A stretch of 64,000 nt of DNA. It comes from Nicotiana tabacum (Eukaryota; Streptophyta; Magnoliopsida; Solanales; Solanaceae). Made by a program: the position numbers and the translations under genes. Below, piece after piece: positions 45,254-58,052 of this stretch. The notes under the pieces are model-generated. The model ran no database searches. It was given only the letters and a program-made list of their open reading frames with translations, and was not told where the DNA came from. Location: positions 109,008,001 through 109,072,000 of the forward strand of contig NC_134102.1 in assembly GCF_000715075.1 (NCBI RefSeq). The letters run 5' to 3'. The stretch's first letter is position 1. Each line of letters starts with the position of its first letter.

Positions 45254-46499
45254 TTCTCCACCTCTTAAACAAACGTTCGTCCTCGAACGTGCTAAGAATT
45301 TTTTTGAGGACTTTAAATTACTGAGTATATTCTTGCACACATAGTTGTGGGTGATTCTACATTCTCGCAATTTAACACGGGTCCGACAACACCATCTCAA
45401 TTGAGATTATTTCTTTTCTCCATTCTTATAAGATTTAGATCAAAATCCCTAACCCTTCAATAATTTCCAATCCTCCAAATTTTACTAACTCTCAATTTTT
45501 TTTCCAGAAATTTCGGCAGAGTCTCCCCTGTAATCGGGCCTATCCACCTGCCAGAGTAACACCAAAATAACTCCTAACACCACATCCACAACCCAATACA
45601 ATACCACAAGGTATATATCAATGACACCAGTCTCAGCATTACAAGCACTGTATTATCATAATGATATCAGGACATGAAGCACATCATATGTATGCTCATC
45701 ACCACATCTGTGGTCTTAAAAGCTGTTCATAATTAATTCCAGTATCATCAATTAATCTCATATTAACCACCACCTAATTTTGAATTTTCACAACACTTAC
45801 AACAGAATGTGAGGCATAAAGACCTCATGATTGCTTACTCGGATTAATGAGTCACATTTAACGCCACTTGGGCACTCATCTCATAGGTTAACACTCAATG
45901 TTTATAGCACGAAAATAGCTGAATATGAGTAGAAAATATACAAGAATTATCAAAATAAGCCTAACAGGCATAACTCCCTATTAATATTATTGTACAAATT
46001 AAATTTCACAAAGGGAGAATTTTCAACTCATAAATATTTCACCACAAGGACCTCGTCCTTATATAACTTCCATTGTGGCTTGCAGCCCAGTTTAAATATT
46101 TCACATCATATAAAAAAAAATGCGAGAATCTCGTCCTCAACTCCGAATCCCAAGTATTTTGCACATTGTGCTAACTGAAATTTCAATTTCCTTTCTTTCT
46201 TCCTTTCAATAAATTTCGTAAACAGTTTTCACAACACATAATGAACCCTCATACCGGTAGGGCATATAATTCATAAAAATTAGAATCAATTATTTTGAAG
46301 CACCTTTAACCCATTGTAATGAATAATATAAAATTTACTTTTGGACTTATAGCCCTCAATGGTGTACAAAATAAAATGACAGACACAGGTTCACATCTTT
46401 AAATCTCACAACAGGGATAAGTGGGTCACAAATTTACAAAGCTCACCCATAAGTGGAGCATAATAGGAGGACTCACCTCAATATTCCTAACCGAATCAA
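45254..46499 (-). other. Non-coding internal region of element E, pol deleted
   Basis: Between the end of gag and the 3' LTR. No RT, RNase H or integrase motif can be read in any frame. The polypurine tract is 45254-45266. Compared with the copy at 63433-64000 about 200 bp are missing after about 45466. Confidence 0.75.
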
Positions 46500-47754
46500 A
46501 TTAAGGGAAAAATATCCTTTTATAACAAAAATCAGGATCGTACCTGTAACGTCACCATCTGGTGTATTGGCCTCAGCCAAATCATAGCATTTATAACAAC
46601 GGGTCGGGTCTCCACCTCTTAGGTGCCCACTACCCGCCTGTCCTCCACCTCCAACTGACTGTGCATATGGAGTATTAACTGGAATAAAGCTTGTAGCCTA
46701 AATATTCTGATGAAATCCGTCTCTTCCAAGTCTGGGACATTCCTCTTGATGCGTGTGGTACAATCACACCAATAACAACCCCTCTGAGGTCGCGGCTGCT
46801 CGTACTGAGTCTGTGCCGGATAATTGGAATAACTACTGTAAGAATCTCGTGTCGGTGATGCATTGCAAGAACTTACTGGAGCACCCCGAGTAATCTGATG
46901 TGCGGACTGAGCTGGTCGACTGTTCGAGCTTCCGCTATAATGGGTCCTAGCTGAAGAGTACAATTCACTGAACCCTCCAGATCTTCGAGACCTTTTGGCC
47001 TCCTTAGACTCCTTTTCCTCACCTAAAACACCCTCAATCTCCCTTGCAATCTCCACTACTTGTTGAAATGGAGTATCAGTTTGCAACTCTCTAGCCATGC
47101 ATATTTTAATATCATAATCGAGCCCCTCAATGAATCTGCGGACCCATTCTCTGATTGTAGGAACTAATATAGGTGCATGACGGGCTAACTCACCGAACCT
47201 TACAGTATATTCTGACACTATCAAAATGCCCTGATGCAACCGTTCAAACTCTGTGTGTCACACATCTCGGAGAGCCTGGGGAACAAACTTTTTCAAGAAT
47301 ATTTCCGAAAATTGAGCCCAAGTTGGTGGTGTTGCATCGGCTGGTCTACTTTCTTCATAGATTTGCCACCACCGATACACTGCGCCTGACAGTAAAAATA
47401 TAGTAAAGGAAACTCCGCCCACTTCCACAATACCCATGGTGCGGAGAATACGGTGACACTTTTCTAGAAATCCTTGGGCATCCTCTGAAGCTGTGCAATT
47501 GAAAGTAGGTGGGTCATACTTCTTAAACCTCTCAAGCCTCTTTTGTTCTTTTTCTGATGCCTCTGGCTTGACCTTAGGCTAAACCGGGATAACGGGTTAT
47601 AATAGTACAATACCCGGAACCTGACCAATGTGAACCTGTTGCTCTGGAGTTACTCTGGCTACAGAACATGCTCCTCGCCGGCCTCTGCCTCTGCCCCTAG
47701 TGACATCCGCTCCGGGGTAACGTTATAAGCAACTACAGCTCGTGTCCTCACCAT
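46500..47754 (-). pseudogene. gag: gag of element E, broken; only coding region of the element
   Basis: Start codon at 47754 (MVRTRAVV). The gag core is readable with frame changes and several stops (TWAQFSEIFLKKFVP, then HQGILIVSEYTVRFGELARH, VRRFIEGLDYDIKICMAREL). The knuckle region CYWCDCTTRIKRNVP near 46760 keeps two Cys but has lost His and the last Cys. A short linker to the protease (GDVTGTILI) follows at about 46530, and then homology to pol stops. The element is therefore a gag-only derivative, like the TR-GAG class described in plants, that would need pol from elsewhere. Confidence 0.8.
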
Positions 47755-47937
47755 CTGTGAGAGAATGGAATGATAAAAGTTGAAACTTCGAGATCAATGA
47801 ACTCGCACGATGGAATGAAAGAAGTGAGATTATCCTAATATTTCTGTAGCCTCTCGAAGATTAGTACAGACGTCTCCGTACCGATACGCAAGACTCTACT
47901 AAACTCGCTTATGACTTGTAGCACCTATGAACCTAGA

Positions 47938-47949
47938 GCTCTGATACCA
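47938..47949 (-). other. Primer binding site, tRNA-iMet, element E
   Basis: On the element's strand TGGTATCAGAGC, exact match to the initiator tRNA-Met complement, three bases before LTR E3. Confidence 0.92.
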
Positions 47950-48282
47950 ACTTGTCACGACCCAATTTTCCCTCAGTTGGGTATCGTGATGGTACCTAGT
48001 TATAGGGACTAGGTAAGCCTAACATTTATTAAATAACATCTAACAATCTTTGAAATGAAAACCTCCAAAATAAAATTATAATTTCCCAAAACCGGCAGTA
48101 CAAGTCATAAGCTTTACAGAGTGTTTGCTAGAAAGCTTCTAAATATAAATGTCCAGAAATAAGAATAAAAAGTGAAATATGAAGACTTAAAGGTGACTCC
48201 GAAGCCTGCGAACGCAGCAACAGGTTTACCTTGAGTCTCCACAGCAACGACCCGCACAGCTGCTAACGAACAATACCTGGAT

Positions 48283-48300
48283 CTGCACAAAAATGTGCAG
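48283..48300 (-). promoter_or_regulatory. Conserved LTR hairpin, E3 copy
   Basis: CTGCAC, loop AAAAAT, GTGCAG: perfect stem, with ACCTGGAT on the left and AAGTGTAGAATGAGCAC on the right. 330 bp from the LTR edge. Confidence 0.65.
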
Positions 48301-49287
48301 AAGTGTAGAATGAGCACACCACGGCGGTGCCCAGTAAGTATCAAGACTAACCTCAATGGAGTAGTGACGAGGTACAGTCAAGACACTCACTAGTCAAATA
48401 ACCTGTGTCATACTAAAATAATCGAGAACAAATAGTAGTGGTATAAATAGTAAATCAGCAAGAACACCACAATTATTGTTCCGACAAATAAGAAAGTACA
48501 CAAGTACAACCAATTAAACGAGTCTTTCACATAAGAACCCTTTAAATAAAATACCCTCCAAATATATATATTTCTTCAAATAGGTATCCTTCGAATATAA
48601 AACTCTTACAAATAAATATCTTTAAAAATATAATTCTTCAATTTAAAAGTCATCTTGTGACACCTCTTTTCAAAATCATCAAATACGGGTCTCAACCCTC
48701 ATTTATATTTTCCACGGCACCTCGTGCCCACATTTCTACCACAGCTACACGGACTACTCACGTGCCAATAATATCAATGTATATAAGATCCACATGATCA
48801 ATTTATTCCCAATAAGGTAAGTTTAAAAAAAAAATTAAATCAAGTAGGAAATCAACAAAAGAATGAATTTATTTTAGAAATCATTTGGGCGGAGAAAGTA
48901 ACATTTCCATACAAACGAAACACATGATAGTTGCTAATTTGGATGTGAAACTTATAAGAATTAAAGCATACAACAATTTCTTTTAATCAAAACAACTTAA
49001 CCTTAAAAATTAGTACAAACTAGAAACACAAATCCTCAGAGTCTCGTACAAGAGCCAAAGCCAACACATTACAACAAGGAATAAAAACACACAATAAAAA
49101 TCAAATAATACATCGCGGAAGAACACAGGGATTTACATATCACGGAAAAACAAAATAACCAAAAGCAAGTGCAACCATAGAAAATATCAACAAAAAGAGC
49201 ACTCCCGAGGTACCGCCTCGTAGTCCCAAAAGTAAATATGCAACATCAACAATGCCCCCAGGCCATCACAAATCAATCCCCGACATA

Positions 49288-49440
49288 GCCCACCTTGTCT
49301 CGCCACGTGTGCAATAATAAAGTAAGTGCCCGCCTGTCTCGCCACACGTGCATAATAATGTTCCCACCTTGTCTCGCTGCATGCGCAAACCTGCATACAT
49401 ATATAAATAGCCCGCCTTATCACGCCGCATGTGCATAAAT
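49288..49440 (-). repeat. Tandem array, 4 copies, LTR E3
   Basis: Same units as 42963-43114 (CACCTTGTCTCGCCACGTGT and relatives), with a 3-base deletion in the second unit. Confidence 0.75.
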
Positions 49441-50486
49441 CAATAGTAATAATAGCACGGCAGAAACCTCATGCAAACACCCGAACATAACTCCCACAAT
49501 ATAATGTGCCAATATCACATCTCATAAACTGCACCTCAAGTGCTTAAATATTACAACATAGCACGAAAATCAACAATACCTTATTTTTCCACAATAAGGA
49601 GCCCATGGCTCGACCATAATGTGCACAAAAACCTTAACAAAATATCCGGAAGTGAACAACTCAAAAAAATAATATTTCACATAAAAATCAAGGCGGCAAT
49701 CACACCAAATCATCATGTAAAAATAATTTCAACAAACAAGGATCTAGGCATGACAAATAGAGGATTTAATAAGTGCCAATAATTTCCAATTTAATACATA
49801 AGGGCGTCTAAGGATTTTTAATCAATGAAATTTGCACATATAAACCAAGTATGTAGTCGTCACCTCGCGTACATGATTTTCAATTACACAAATTGCACAT
49901 AATACTCAATGCCTAAGGGGTAATTTCCCCACTCGAGGTTAGGCAGGATATTTACCTTTTTGAAGGTAGGTCGATATTCCAAAATAGCCTTCATGCTTGA
50001 ATTGACCTCCGGACCGCTCAAATATATCCAAATTAATTGTACAACTTCATTAAAATTCATCGGAAATAATTCCGGATAATAATACGTCGACTTAAAAATT
50101 TATTCCAAAAAGTCAACAAAAGTAAATGCGGGACCCGCCCCTCGGAACCCGGCATAATCTTCATGAAATCCGAACACCCATTCCAATACGAGTTCAACCA
50201 TACCAATTTTATCGAATTCCAATAACAACTCGACCTCCAAATCTTAAATTTTCATTTTTGGAAGAGTTTACAAAAATCTTGATTTTCCTCCAATAAATCC
50301 GAATTAAATGATGGATTCAAAAACATAATCATGGAAATTAATCAGAACTAGATAAGAATCACCTACCCCAAACACCCACGCAAGAATCTCTCCAAAAATC
50401 GCCTTCTACCGAGCTCCAAATTTGATTTTGAGTTATGTATTCAAACCCCCGTTTTTGGGACTTTTAATTCTGCCCAGATAGGTCTT

Positions 50487-50860
50487 CTTCGCGTTCGCGA
50501 CCATTGCTTCGCATTCGCGAAGCCCAAAGCCCAACTGCCTCAAATCCTTCTTCGCGTTCGCGACCTCCTTGTCGCGTTCGCGAAGGCCAACTGTTTCTGC
50601 CCCATCTTTTCCTCTTCGTGTTCGCGACCTCCTCGTCGCGTTCACGATGACCAGCTCCTTTGCGTTCGCGTTCCATGCTTCGCATTTGTGAAGGCCAAAC
50701 GACCTGAGGCCCCTCTCTTCCTTTCTTCTTTGCGTTCGTGTTGCTTTGGCCGCATTCGCGAAGGCTTGCCCAGCTCCTTCTTCACGTTCGCATCCCCTGC
50801 TTCGCGTTCGCGAAGGCTAAACCAACCGCCTCTCAAATTCCTCTTCGCGAAGAAGGAAAC
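50487..50860 (-). repeat. Palindromic word cluster, LTR E3 (CGCG-TT-CGCG)
   Basis: Words CTTCGCGTTCGCGACC, GTCGCGTTCGCGAAG and similar, better preserved than in E2 in the first half. 680-1060 bp from the LTR 5' end. Confidence 0.75.
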
Positions 50861-51543
50861 GAGACTTCTCCAACAGCAGTCCAAACAACTCCAATTTGGT
50901 CCGAAACCACACCGAAACACACCCAAGCCCCTCGGGACCCCGTCCAATCATACCAACCTGTCCCATAACACAACACGGACCTGCTCGAAGTCTCAAATCA
51001 CATTAAACAACATTGAAATCATGAATCACACCCTAATTCAAACTTAATGTACTTTGAAACTTCAACTTCTACCATCAGTGCCGAAACCTATCAAATCACG
51101 TCTGATTGACCTCAAATTTTGCACACAAGTCACATTCGACATTACAGACCTACTACAACTTTCAAAATTGGATTCCAACCCCGATATCAAAAAGTCAACT
51201 CCCCGGTCAAACTTTCCAAAATTTTGAGTTTCGCCATTTCAAGCTTAATTCCACTACAGACCTCCAAATAATTTTCCGGACATGCTCCTAAGTCAAAAAT
51301 CATCATACGGAGCTAACGGAACCGATGGAACTCCATTTCGGAGTCGTTTTCACACAGTTCCGACTACGGTCAAAATCCTAAGACTTAAGCTTCCTTTTTA
51401 GGGACCATCCCAAATTACTCTGAATAATCCGGTAACTGAATTCAACCACGCTCGCAAGTCAATACGCATAATACGAATCTTCTCTGGGCCTTATGCCGCC
51501 GAACGGGACTTAAATTCTTGAAACGATAAGTCGGGTCGTTACA

Positions 51544-53133
51544 TTCTCCACTTCTTAAACAAACGTTCGTCCTCGAACAAGCTAAGAATCTTTCTGTGGA
51601 CTTTAAATTACTGAGTATATTCTTGCACACATAATTGTGGGTGATTCTACATTCCCGCAATTTAACACGGGTCTGACAACACCATCTCAATTGAGTTTAT
51701 TTCTTTTCTCCATTCTTATAAGCTTTAGAGTAAAGTCCCTAACCCTCCAATAATTTCCAAAATGCCTGATTTTTACTTTGACGCACGATATTAGTCTCAA
51801 CTGGCTATAGCAACTCGTGCCTATGCACACATCAACTATCTTGATTAGGGATGGGCATTTATCGGGTAAAATCGATAACCCGAACAGTTAATTATTTATT
51901 GGGCTATCGGTATTGGGTTATTGGGTTAACGGTTCGGTAACGGTTTAGGATTCTTTCACTATTGGGTTATCGGTTCGGGCCTCGGTTTGGCAATTCTGTT
52001 AATGGGTTAACCGATAACCCAATAAGGGTTAACAAAATTACTACTTTACCCTTAAGTATATACATATGCAAATATGCTAGGGCTTCATTCTTTCGGTCTT
52101 TCCTATTCTTTCTCAGCCTCAGCCGCATTCTTAAGACTCTTCACTCTTCATTTGCTTCAAGTTCACATTTCTCAGCCGCATTCTTCAGCTTCATCTTCAT
52201 TCTTCGTGTAAGTTTTTAGTTGCTTCATCTTCATCTTCAGTTGCCTTCATCTTCATCTTCAGTTGATTCAATCGTTTATTAAGTGAATGACAGAGAAGAA
52301 AGAACTTATGCCTAAATAATCACAAAGATACCTTGAGTATACAAAACTTTCATAAATTAAACTTCTATATATGTTATACGTGACATTCTTATTGAGCAAA
52401 ATATATACTTAGGCTTCTGTATTCCTTTTCTATTGAGCAAAATATATATATTCCTTTTCTACTCTTTCAAACAATTGGACAACTGTTGTGTTTGAAGAAT
52501 TGGACAACTGCTGTTGAAGAATTGCTACTACTTGAATTTGAACTGTTTGATTCTATCGAATTGGTACCATACTTGACTACTTCAATATGTGAATATTAGT
52601 TGCATATTTTATGGCTTAGCAGCAACATTATGTTGATGTTTGTAGTGTTGGAAACTGGAAAGTTGTAGCAGCACCAATAGTGTTGGAAACTGAAAACTAG
52701 AAATGTTGACAAATTGTTTCAATACCAATAGTACGGTTTCAATTTATTACGACAGTATTGAAGTGAAAGTGTTTTACAACTCTCAACAAATTGAATATTA
52801 GTTTCTCCAAGTAGAAGCTTCAAATATTAGTTGTGTCCAGAACCGATATAAAACTGTTTTATAAAACTATTTTAGTTGTGGCGAGAAATGAGTTTTACTC
52901 TTCTCTTTTTTGCTTAACTCTAGATTGAGTTATCTTATCGGGTAAACCGATAATGATCGATAACCGATTAACCGATAACGAATATCTTATCGGTTTGGTT
53001 ATCGGTTTATCATATTTGTAAACCGATAACCGATATGCTAAACCGATAATATTCATAACCGAACCGAACTGGTCGATGCCCACCCTTAATCTTGATAGTG
53101 TTGAAGTACTTCAATTTTTTTTTTGGGTGTTTC
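51544..53133 (-). other. Start of a second E internal region, interrupted by a hAT transposon and by B3
   Basis: 51544-51845 and 53097-53133 together match 63433-63772. The intervening piece is the hAT element with its second target copy. The E sequence stops at 53133 where LTR B3 begins. No coding content. Confidence 0.85.
51846..53088. mobile_element. Non-autonomous hAT transposon with 8-bp target duplication
   Basis: 1243 bp. Left end TAGGGATGGGCAT, right end ATGCCCACCCTTA, imperfect terminal inverted repeats. ATCTTGAT flanks it on both sides (51838-51845 and 53089-53096); the related E sequence at 63726-63733 has a single ATCTTAAT with the flanks joined, which is the empty site. Eight-base duplications and GGGTGGGCAT-like ends are hAT hallmarks. 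Repeated AACCGATAAC / GGTTATCGGT words fill both subterminal zones, as in hAT transposase binding regions. No transposase domain is seen; small open frames (51962-52219) are unrecognised. Confidence 0.9.
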
Positions 53134-55284
53134 TGTCACGACCCGAAATTCCCACCTTCGGACCGTGATGGCGCCTAATATTTCACTTGCTAGACCAGCC
53201 AACGTTAGAATAATATTAACTAATTTTTAAACAATCTTAAAATTATTAAGAATCAAAGAAACAAATGCGGAAGCAACGTTTGAAATACAGTGAAATAACC
53301 CATAAAAACAACGGTGTCTAAATACCATCACAGAATTGGTGTCACAAGTGCACGAGCTTCTCACAGGAGAAATTTCCCCAATAAATGCAATAATTAATAT
53401 AAAATTATAAGACAACAAGCATACAACAATTATGATTTAATTATGAAACAAACAATGACAAATAGCAAATTATTATAGAAATCAGGGAGAAAATAGGTAG
53501 TTTAATATTTAATATGCTAAATGTCAAATAACAATTAAAACACATAATTCAAATAGCACGTAACAATTAATGCAGGAATTCAAGGATTAATATTTGACAA
53601 AGAATAGGAGAGAAACAATTATTATAATAATTAATTTATGATTTAAAATAATTTATGATTTTTCAAGTAAGCAGGCAAATAATTAATTTGACGACGTATA
53701 GACACTCGTCACCTCGCCTATACGTCGTTCACATGCAATTCACAGAACAAATAATTTAAGGGTTCTATTCCCTCAAGTCAAGGTTAACCACGACACTTAC
53801 CTCGCTTTGCAAATTCCAACCAATTATTCAACCATAGCTTTTCCTTTTAAATTTGTCTCCAAAAGCTTCAAATCTATTCACAAACAATTCGATATATTCA
53901 ATATTAATCATAGGAATTAATTCCATATGAATTTACTAATTTTCCAGATAAAATCCAAAATTAATTAAAATATTCGGCAGTGGGACCCACGTCTCAAATC
54001 TCAGAAAAACTTATGAAATCTGTACACCCATTCCGAGACGAGTCCAACCATACAAAAATTATCCAATTCCAATATCAAATGGACCTTCAAATCTTAAATT
54101 TTCATTTTTGGAAGATTTTAGAAAAATCTGATTTTTCTTCCATAAATTCACGGATTCATGATATAAATGAGTATGAAATCATGAAATATAATCAATATAG
54201 GATAAGGAACACTTACCCCAATGTTTTCCTGTGAAAATCGCCTCTTGAGGTTTTAGGTTTTGAAGATTTGGGAAATGAATCAAAAATCCAGTCCAAAAGT
54301 CATTTTGTTCAGCTGCAGGTGTCGCAATTGCGACCTGAGCTTCGCAAATGCGAAGAAACACTCGCAATTGCGAGGCACTTCACAATCCCGTTGCCTTTGC
54401 AAATGCGAAGATTATGTCGCATTTGCAACAATTGGTCCTTCGCAATTGCGAAGATAAACTCGCAATTGCGAGAACTGCTGGCCTAGGCTTTCTTCGCAAG
54501 TGCGATAAAAATCTCGCAATTTCCATACCTACTTGGTTCGCACTTGCGATGCCTGATCTCACAATTGCGAGATCAGAGGCCTGCAACAGGTTCAGTTATA
54601 CCAGCAAAATTGTCTGAGTTCAAAACATCCCGTGGCCTATCCGAAACTCACTCTATCCCCTTGGGACCTTATCTAAATATCCCAACAAGTCCCGTAACAT
54701 AATACGGATTTACTCGGGGTCTCAAATCACATCAAATAACATCGAAATTGCAATTCACACCTCGATTCAAACTTTGAGTTTTTAAACTTTTCAATTTGTA
54801 AATTTTGTGCCAAAACATATTAAATGAATCCGGAATGACTTCAAATTTGGTACACAAGTCATAAATGACATAACAGAGCTATTCAAATTTCCAGAATCGG
54901 ATTCCGGCTCTGATATCAAAAAGTCAACCCCATGGTTAAACTTGAAAGTCTTTAGCCTTTAAATTGCTAGTTCCTTTAAATGGCCATAACTTGAGCTAGG
55001 GACCTCCAAATTAAATTCCGGGAATACGCCCAAGTCCCAAATCACGATACGGAGCTACCAAAACTGTCAAAACACTGATCCGGGTCCGTTTGCTCAAAAT
55101 GTTGACAAAAGTCAACTCAATTGAGTTTTAAAGCTCTATTTCACATTTTAATCCATTTTTCAAATGAAACTTTCCGGAAAATTGTACGGATTGCGCACGC
55201 AAGTGGAGGAATGATAAAATGGTACTTTTCGAGGTCTTAGAACACAGAATTACTTATTAAATTTAAAGATGATATTTTGGGTCA
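53134..55284 (-). repeat. 3' LTR of element B3, with internal deletion
   Basis: TGTCACGACCCGAAATTCCC at the left, TTTTGGGTCA at the right, 2151 bp. Compared with the 5' LTR the segment between AGCTTCT and AGGAGAAATTTCCCC is missing, removing the conserved hairpin and the tandem array. The word cluster is retained. Confidence 0.88.
54318..54580 (-). repeat. Palindromic word cluster, B3 3' LTR (CGCA-N2-TGCG)
   Basis: About eleven words, CTCGCAATTGCGAG and CTTCGCAATTGCGAAG alternating with CGCAAATGCG, CGCAAGTGCG and CGCACTTGCG. Centres are mostly AT and AA, unlike the CC/GG/GA centres of B2. 700-970 bp from the LTR 5' end. Confidence 0.75.
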
Positions 55285-55301
55285 TCCCATTCTCCACCTC
55301 T
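55285..55301 (-). other. Polypurine tract of element B3
   Basis: On the element's strand AGAGGTGGAGAATGGGA, directly before TGACCCAAAATATCATC, which defines the start of family B LTRs. Confidence 0.8.
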
Positions 55302-56474
55302 AAAATAAATGTTCGTCCTCGAACGGAGTTAGAAAAAAAAGTACCTGAGCTGCTGAATAAGTGTGGATATTTACTCCGCATGTCCGACTCGGACTCCCAG
55401 GTAGATGCCTCTACCGGCTGACTTCCCAATTGCACCCGAACTGAAGGATAACTCTTTGACCTCAACTGTCAGACCTGCAGGGCTAGATTAGCCACCGGCT
55501 CCTCCTCATAAGTCAAATCTTTGTCCAATTGGACTGAGCTGAAATCTAACACATGGGACGGATAACCATGATATTTCTGGAGCATAGACACATGGAACAC
55601 CAGATGAACCACTGATAAACTAGGTTGTAATGCAAGCCTGTAGGCTACTTCACCCACCCTTTCAAGAATTTCAAAGGGTCCGATATACCTAGGGCCCAAC
55701 TTGCCCTTCTTTCCGAATCTCATTACACCTTTCATAGGTGAAACCCTGAGCAATATTCATTCTCCAACCATGAATGCAATATCACAAACTTTACGGTCGG
55801 CATAACTATTTTGCCTAGACTGAGCTGTGCAAAGTTGATACTGAATAATCTTGACCTTATCCAAGGCATCCTGTACCAAATCGGTACCCAACAATCGAGC
55901 CTCTCCCGATTCAAACCAACCAACAGGCGATCGACATCGCCTTCTGTATAATGCCTCATATGGAGCCATCTGAATGCTCGACTGGTAGCTATTATTATAA
56001 GCAAACTCCGCTAGTGGTAAGAAATGATCCCAAGAACCTCCAAAGTCTCAACTCCACTCGCGTGCCTAACTTATGTTGTACAGCCCTCCAGAAATATGAG
56101 GTAAATTACGTACCTCGATCTGAAATAATAGACACGGGCACACCGTGAAGGCGGACAATCTCACGAATGTAAATTTTAGCTAACCTCTCTGAAGAATAGG
56201 TAACTGCCACTGGAATGAAATGGGCTGACCTGGTCAACCTGTCCACAATGACCCAAACTGCATCAAATTTTCTCTGAGTCCGTGGGAGCCCAACAACAAA
56301 ATCCATAGTGATACGCTCCCACTTCCACTCAGGAATTTCTAACTTCTGAAGCAAACCACCAGGTCTATGATGCTCGTACTGAACTTGCTGACAATTCAGA
56401 CACCGAGCTACATGTGCAACTATATCCTTTGTCATTCTCATCCACCAATAATGTTGCCGCAAATCTTGATACAT
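55302..56474 (-). pseudogene. Integrase and chromodomain of element B3, catalytic Glu deleted
   Basis: Reading leftwards: [40 protein letters not shown] and ISDRGT, then stops at 56103-56105 and soon after. At about 56046-56050 the sequence jumps from RVEL directly to the GGSWDHF region. Some 116 bp present in B2 are missing, including the FHPQTDGQ-ER motif with the catalytic Glu. The GPFEILERVGEVAYRLALQP module, EEEPVANLALQV, a stop, and a chromodomain-like end SVRVQLGSQPVEASTWESES follow (55390-55720), then SKYPHLF. Frames change between 55969, 55753 and 55465. Confidence 0.9.
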
Positions 56475-58052
56475 TTTGGCAGTACCTGGATGAATAGATT
56501 ACCTGGAACTGTGTGCTTCTTCAAGAATTAATTCACAAAGCCCATCCACATTAGGAACACAAATACGACCCTATATTCGTAGAACCCCAGATCCCCCACA
56601 GCAACCTGTTTGGCATCACCGTGCTGCATCGTGTCCTTAAGGATAAGTAAGTGAGGATCATCATACTGCCTCTCTCTGATGCACTCATATAAAGAAGACC
56701 GAGCGACTGTGCAAGCTAGAATCCGACTGGGTTCTGAAACATCTAACCTCATGAACTGATTAGCCAAAGTCTGAACATCTGCAGCTAATGGCCTCTCACC
56801 AACCGGAATATACGTAAGACTGCCCATACTCACAGCCTCTCTACTCAAGGCATCGGCCACCACATTGGCCTTTCTGGAGTGATACAAAATTGTGATATCA
56901 TAGTCTTTAAACAACTCCATCCATATTCTTTGCCTCAAATTAAGATCCTTTTGTTTGAACAGATACTGGAGGCTACGATGATCAGTAAATACCTCACACG
57001 AGACACCATATAGGTAATTCCTTCAAATCTTCAGCACATGAACAATGTCTGCCAATTGTAAGTCATGAACAGGATAATTCTTCTCGTGAAATTTCAATTG
57101 CCACGACGCATATGCAATTACCTTACCATCTTGCATTAATACTGCACCAAGCCCAATGTGAGATGCGTCACAATATACCGTATACGATCCTGGAACCTGT
57201 GGGTAATACCAACACTGGCGCCGTAGTCAAAGCAGTCTTGAGCTTCTGAAAGCTCAACTCACATTCGTCTGACCATCTGAATGGGACACCCTTCTGGGTT
57301 AGTCTGGTCAATGTGCTTGCTATAGATGAAAACCCTTCCACGAACCAACGATAATAACCTGCCAAACTCAGGAAACTCTGGATCTCTGTAGCCGAAGTAG
57401 GTCTAGGCCAATTCTGAACAGCCTCAATCTTCTTAGGATCCACCTTTATGCCTTCTGCCGATACAACATGTCCCAAAAAGGCAACTGAGTCTAACCAAAA
57501 CTCACATTTTGAAAACTTGGCATATAACTGATTATTCTTCAAAGTGTGTAGCACACTTAAAAGATGCTGCTCATGCTCCTCTCGACTGCTGGAGTAAATT
57601 AAGATATCATCAATGAATACAACCACAAAAGGGTCCAAATAAGGCTTGAACACCCGATTCATCAAATCCATAAATGTTGCAGGGGCATTTGTCAACCCAA
57701 ATGACATCACTAGGAATTCGTAATGCCCATACCGCATTCGAAAAGCTGTTTTAGGGACATCAGATGCCCTAATCTTCAACTGATGGTAACCAGACCTCAA
57801 ATCGATCTTTGAAAATATCTTAGCACCCTGAAGCTGATCAAATAAGTCATCAATTCTTGGCAGCGGATATTTTGTTTTGATAGTAGCCTTGTTTAACTGC
57901 CGATAGTCTATACACATCCGCATAGAGCCATCTTTCTTCTTTACAAATAATACTGGTGCACCCCAGGGCGAGACACTGGGTCTAATGAATCCCCGATCAA
58001 GAAAGTCTTGTAACTGCCTTTTCAATTCTTTCAACACTGGCGGGGCCATATG
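56475..58052 (-). pseudogene. Reverse transcriptase and RNase H of element B3, broken
   Basis: RT is open from 58049 to about 57180: [70 protein letters not shown] and [11 protein letters not shown] with both catalytic Asp. A 1-base insertion near 57200 (after PTGS) shifts the frame into the RNase H ([25 protein letters not shown]). A stop lies near 57030 (Trp elsewhere) and another frame change near 56590. Confidence 0.9.

Larger units (their letters stand above)
47953..51543 (-). repeat. LTR E3 (5' LTR of the E element, complete)
   Basis: TGTCACGACCCAATT at the left, TCGGGTCGTTACA at the right, 3591 bp, the longest LTR here. Contains the hairpin (48283-48300), the tandem array (49288-49440) and the word cluster (50487-50860). 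It is again followed by internal E sequence at 51544, so E, like A, has an LTR-internal-LTR-internal arrangement. Confidence 0.9.
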
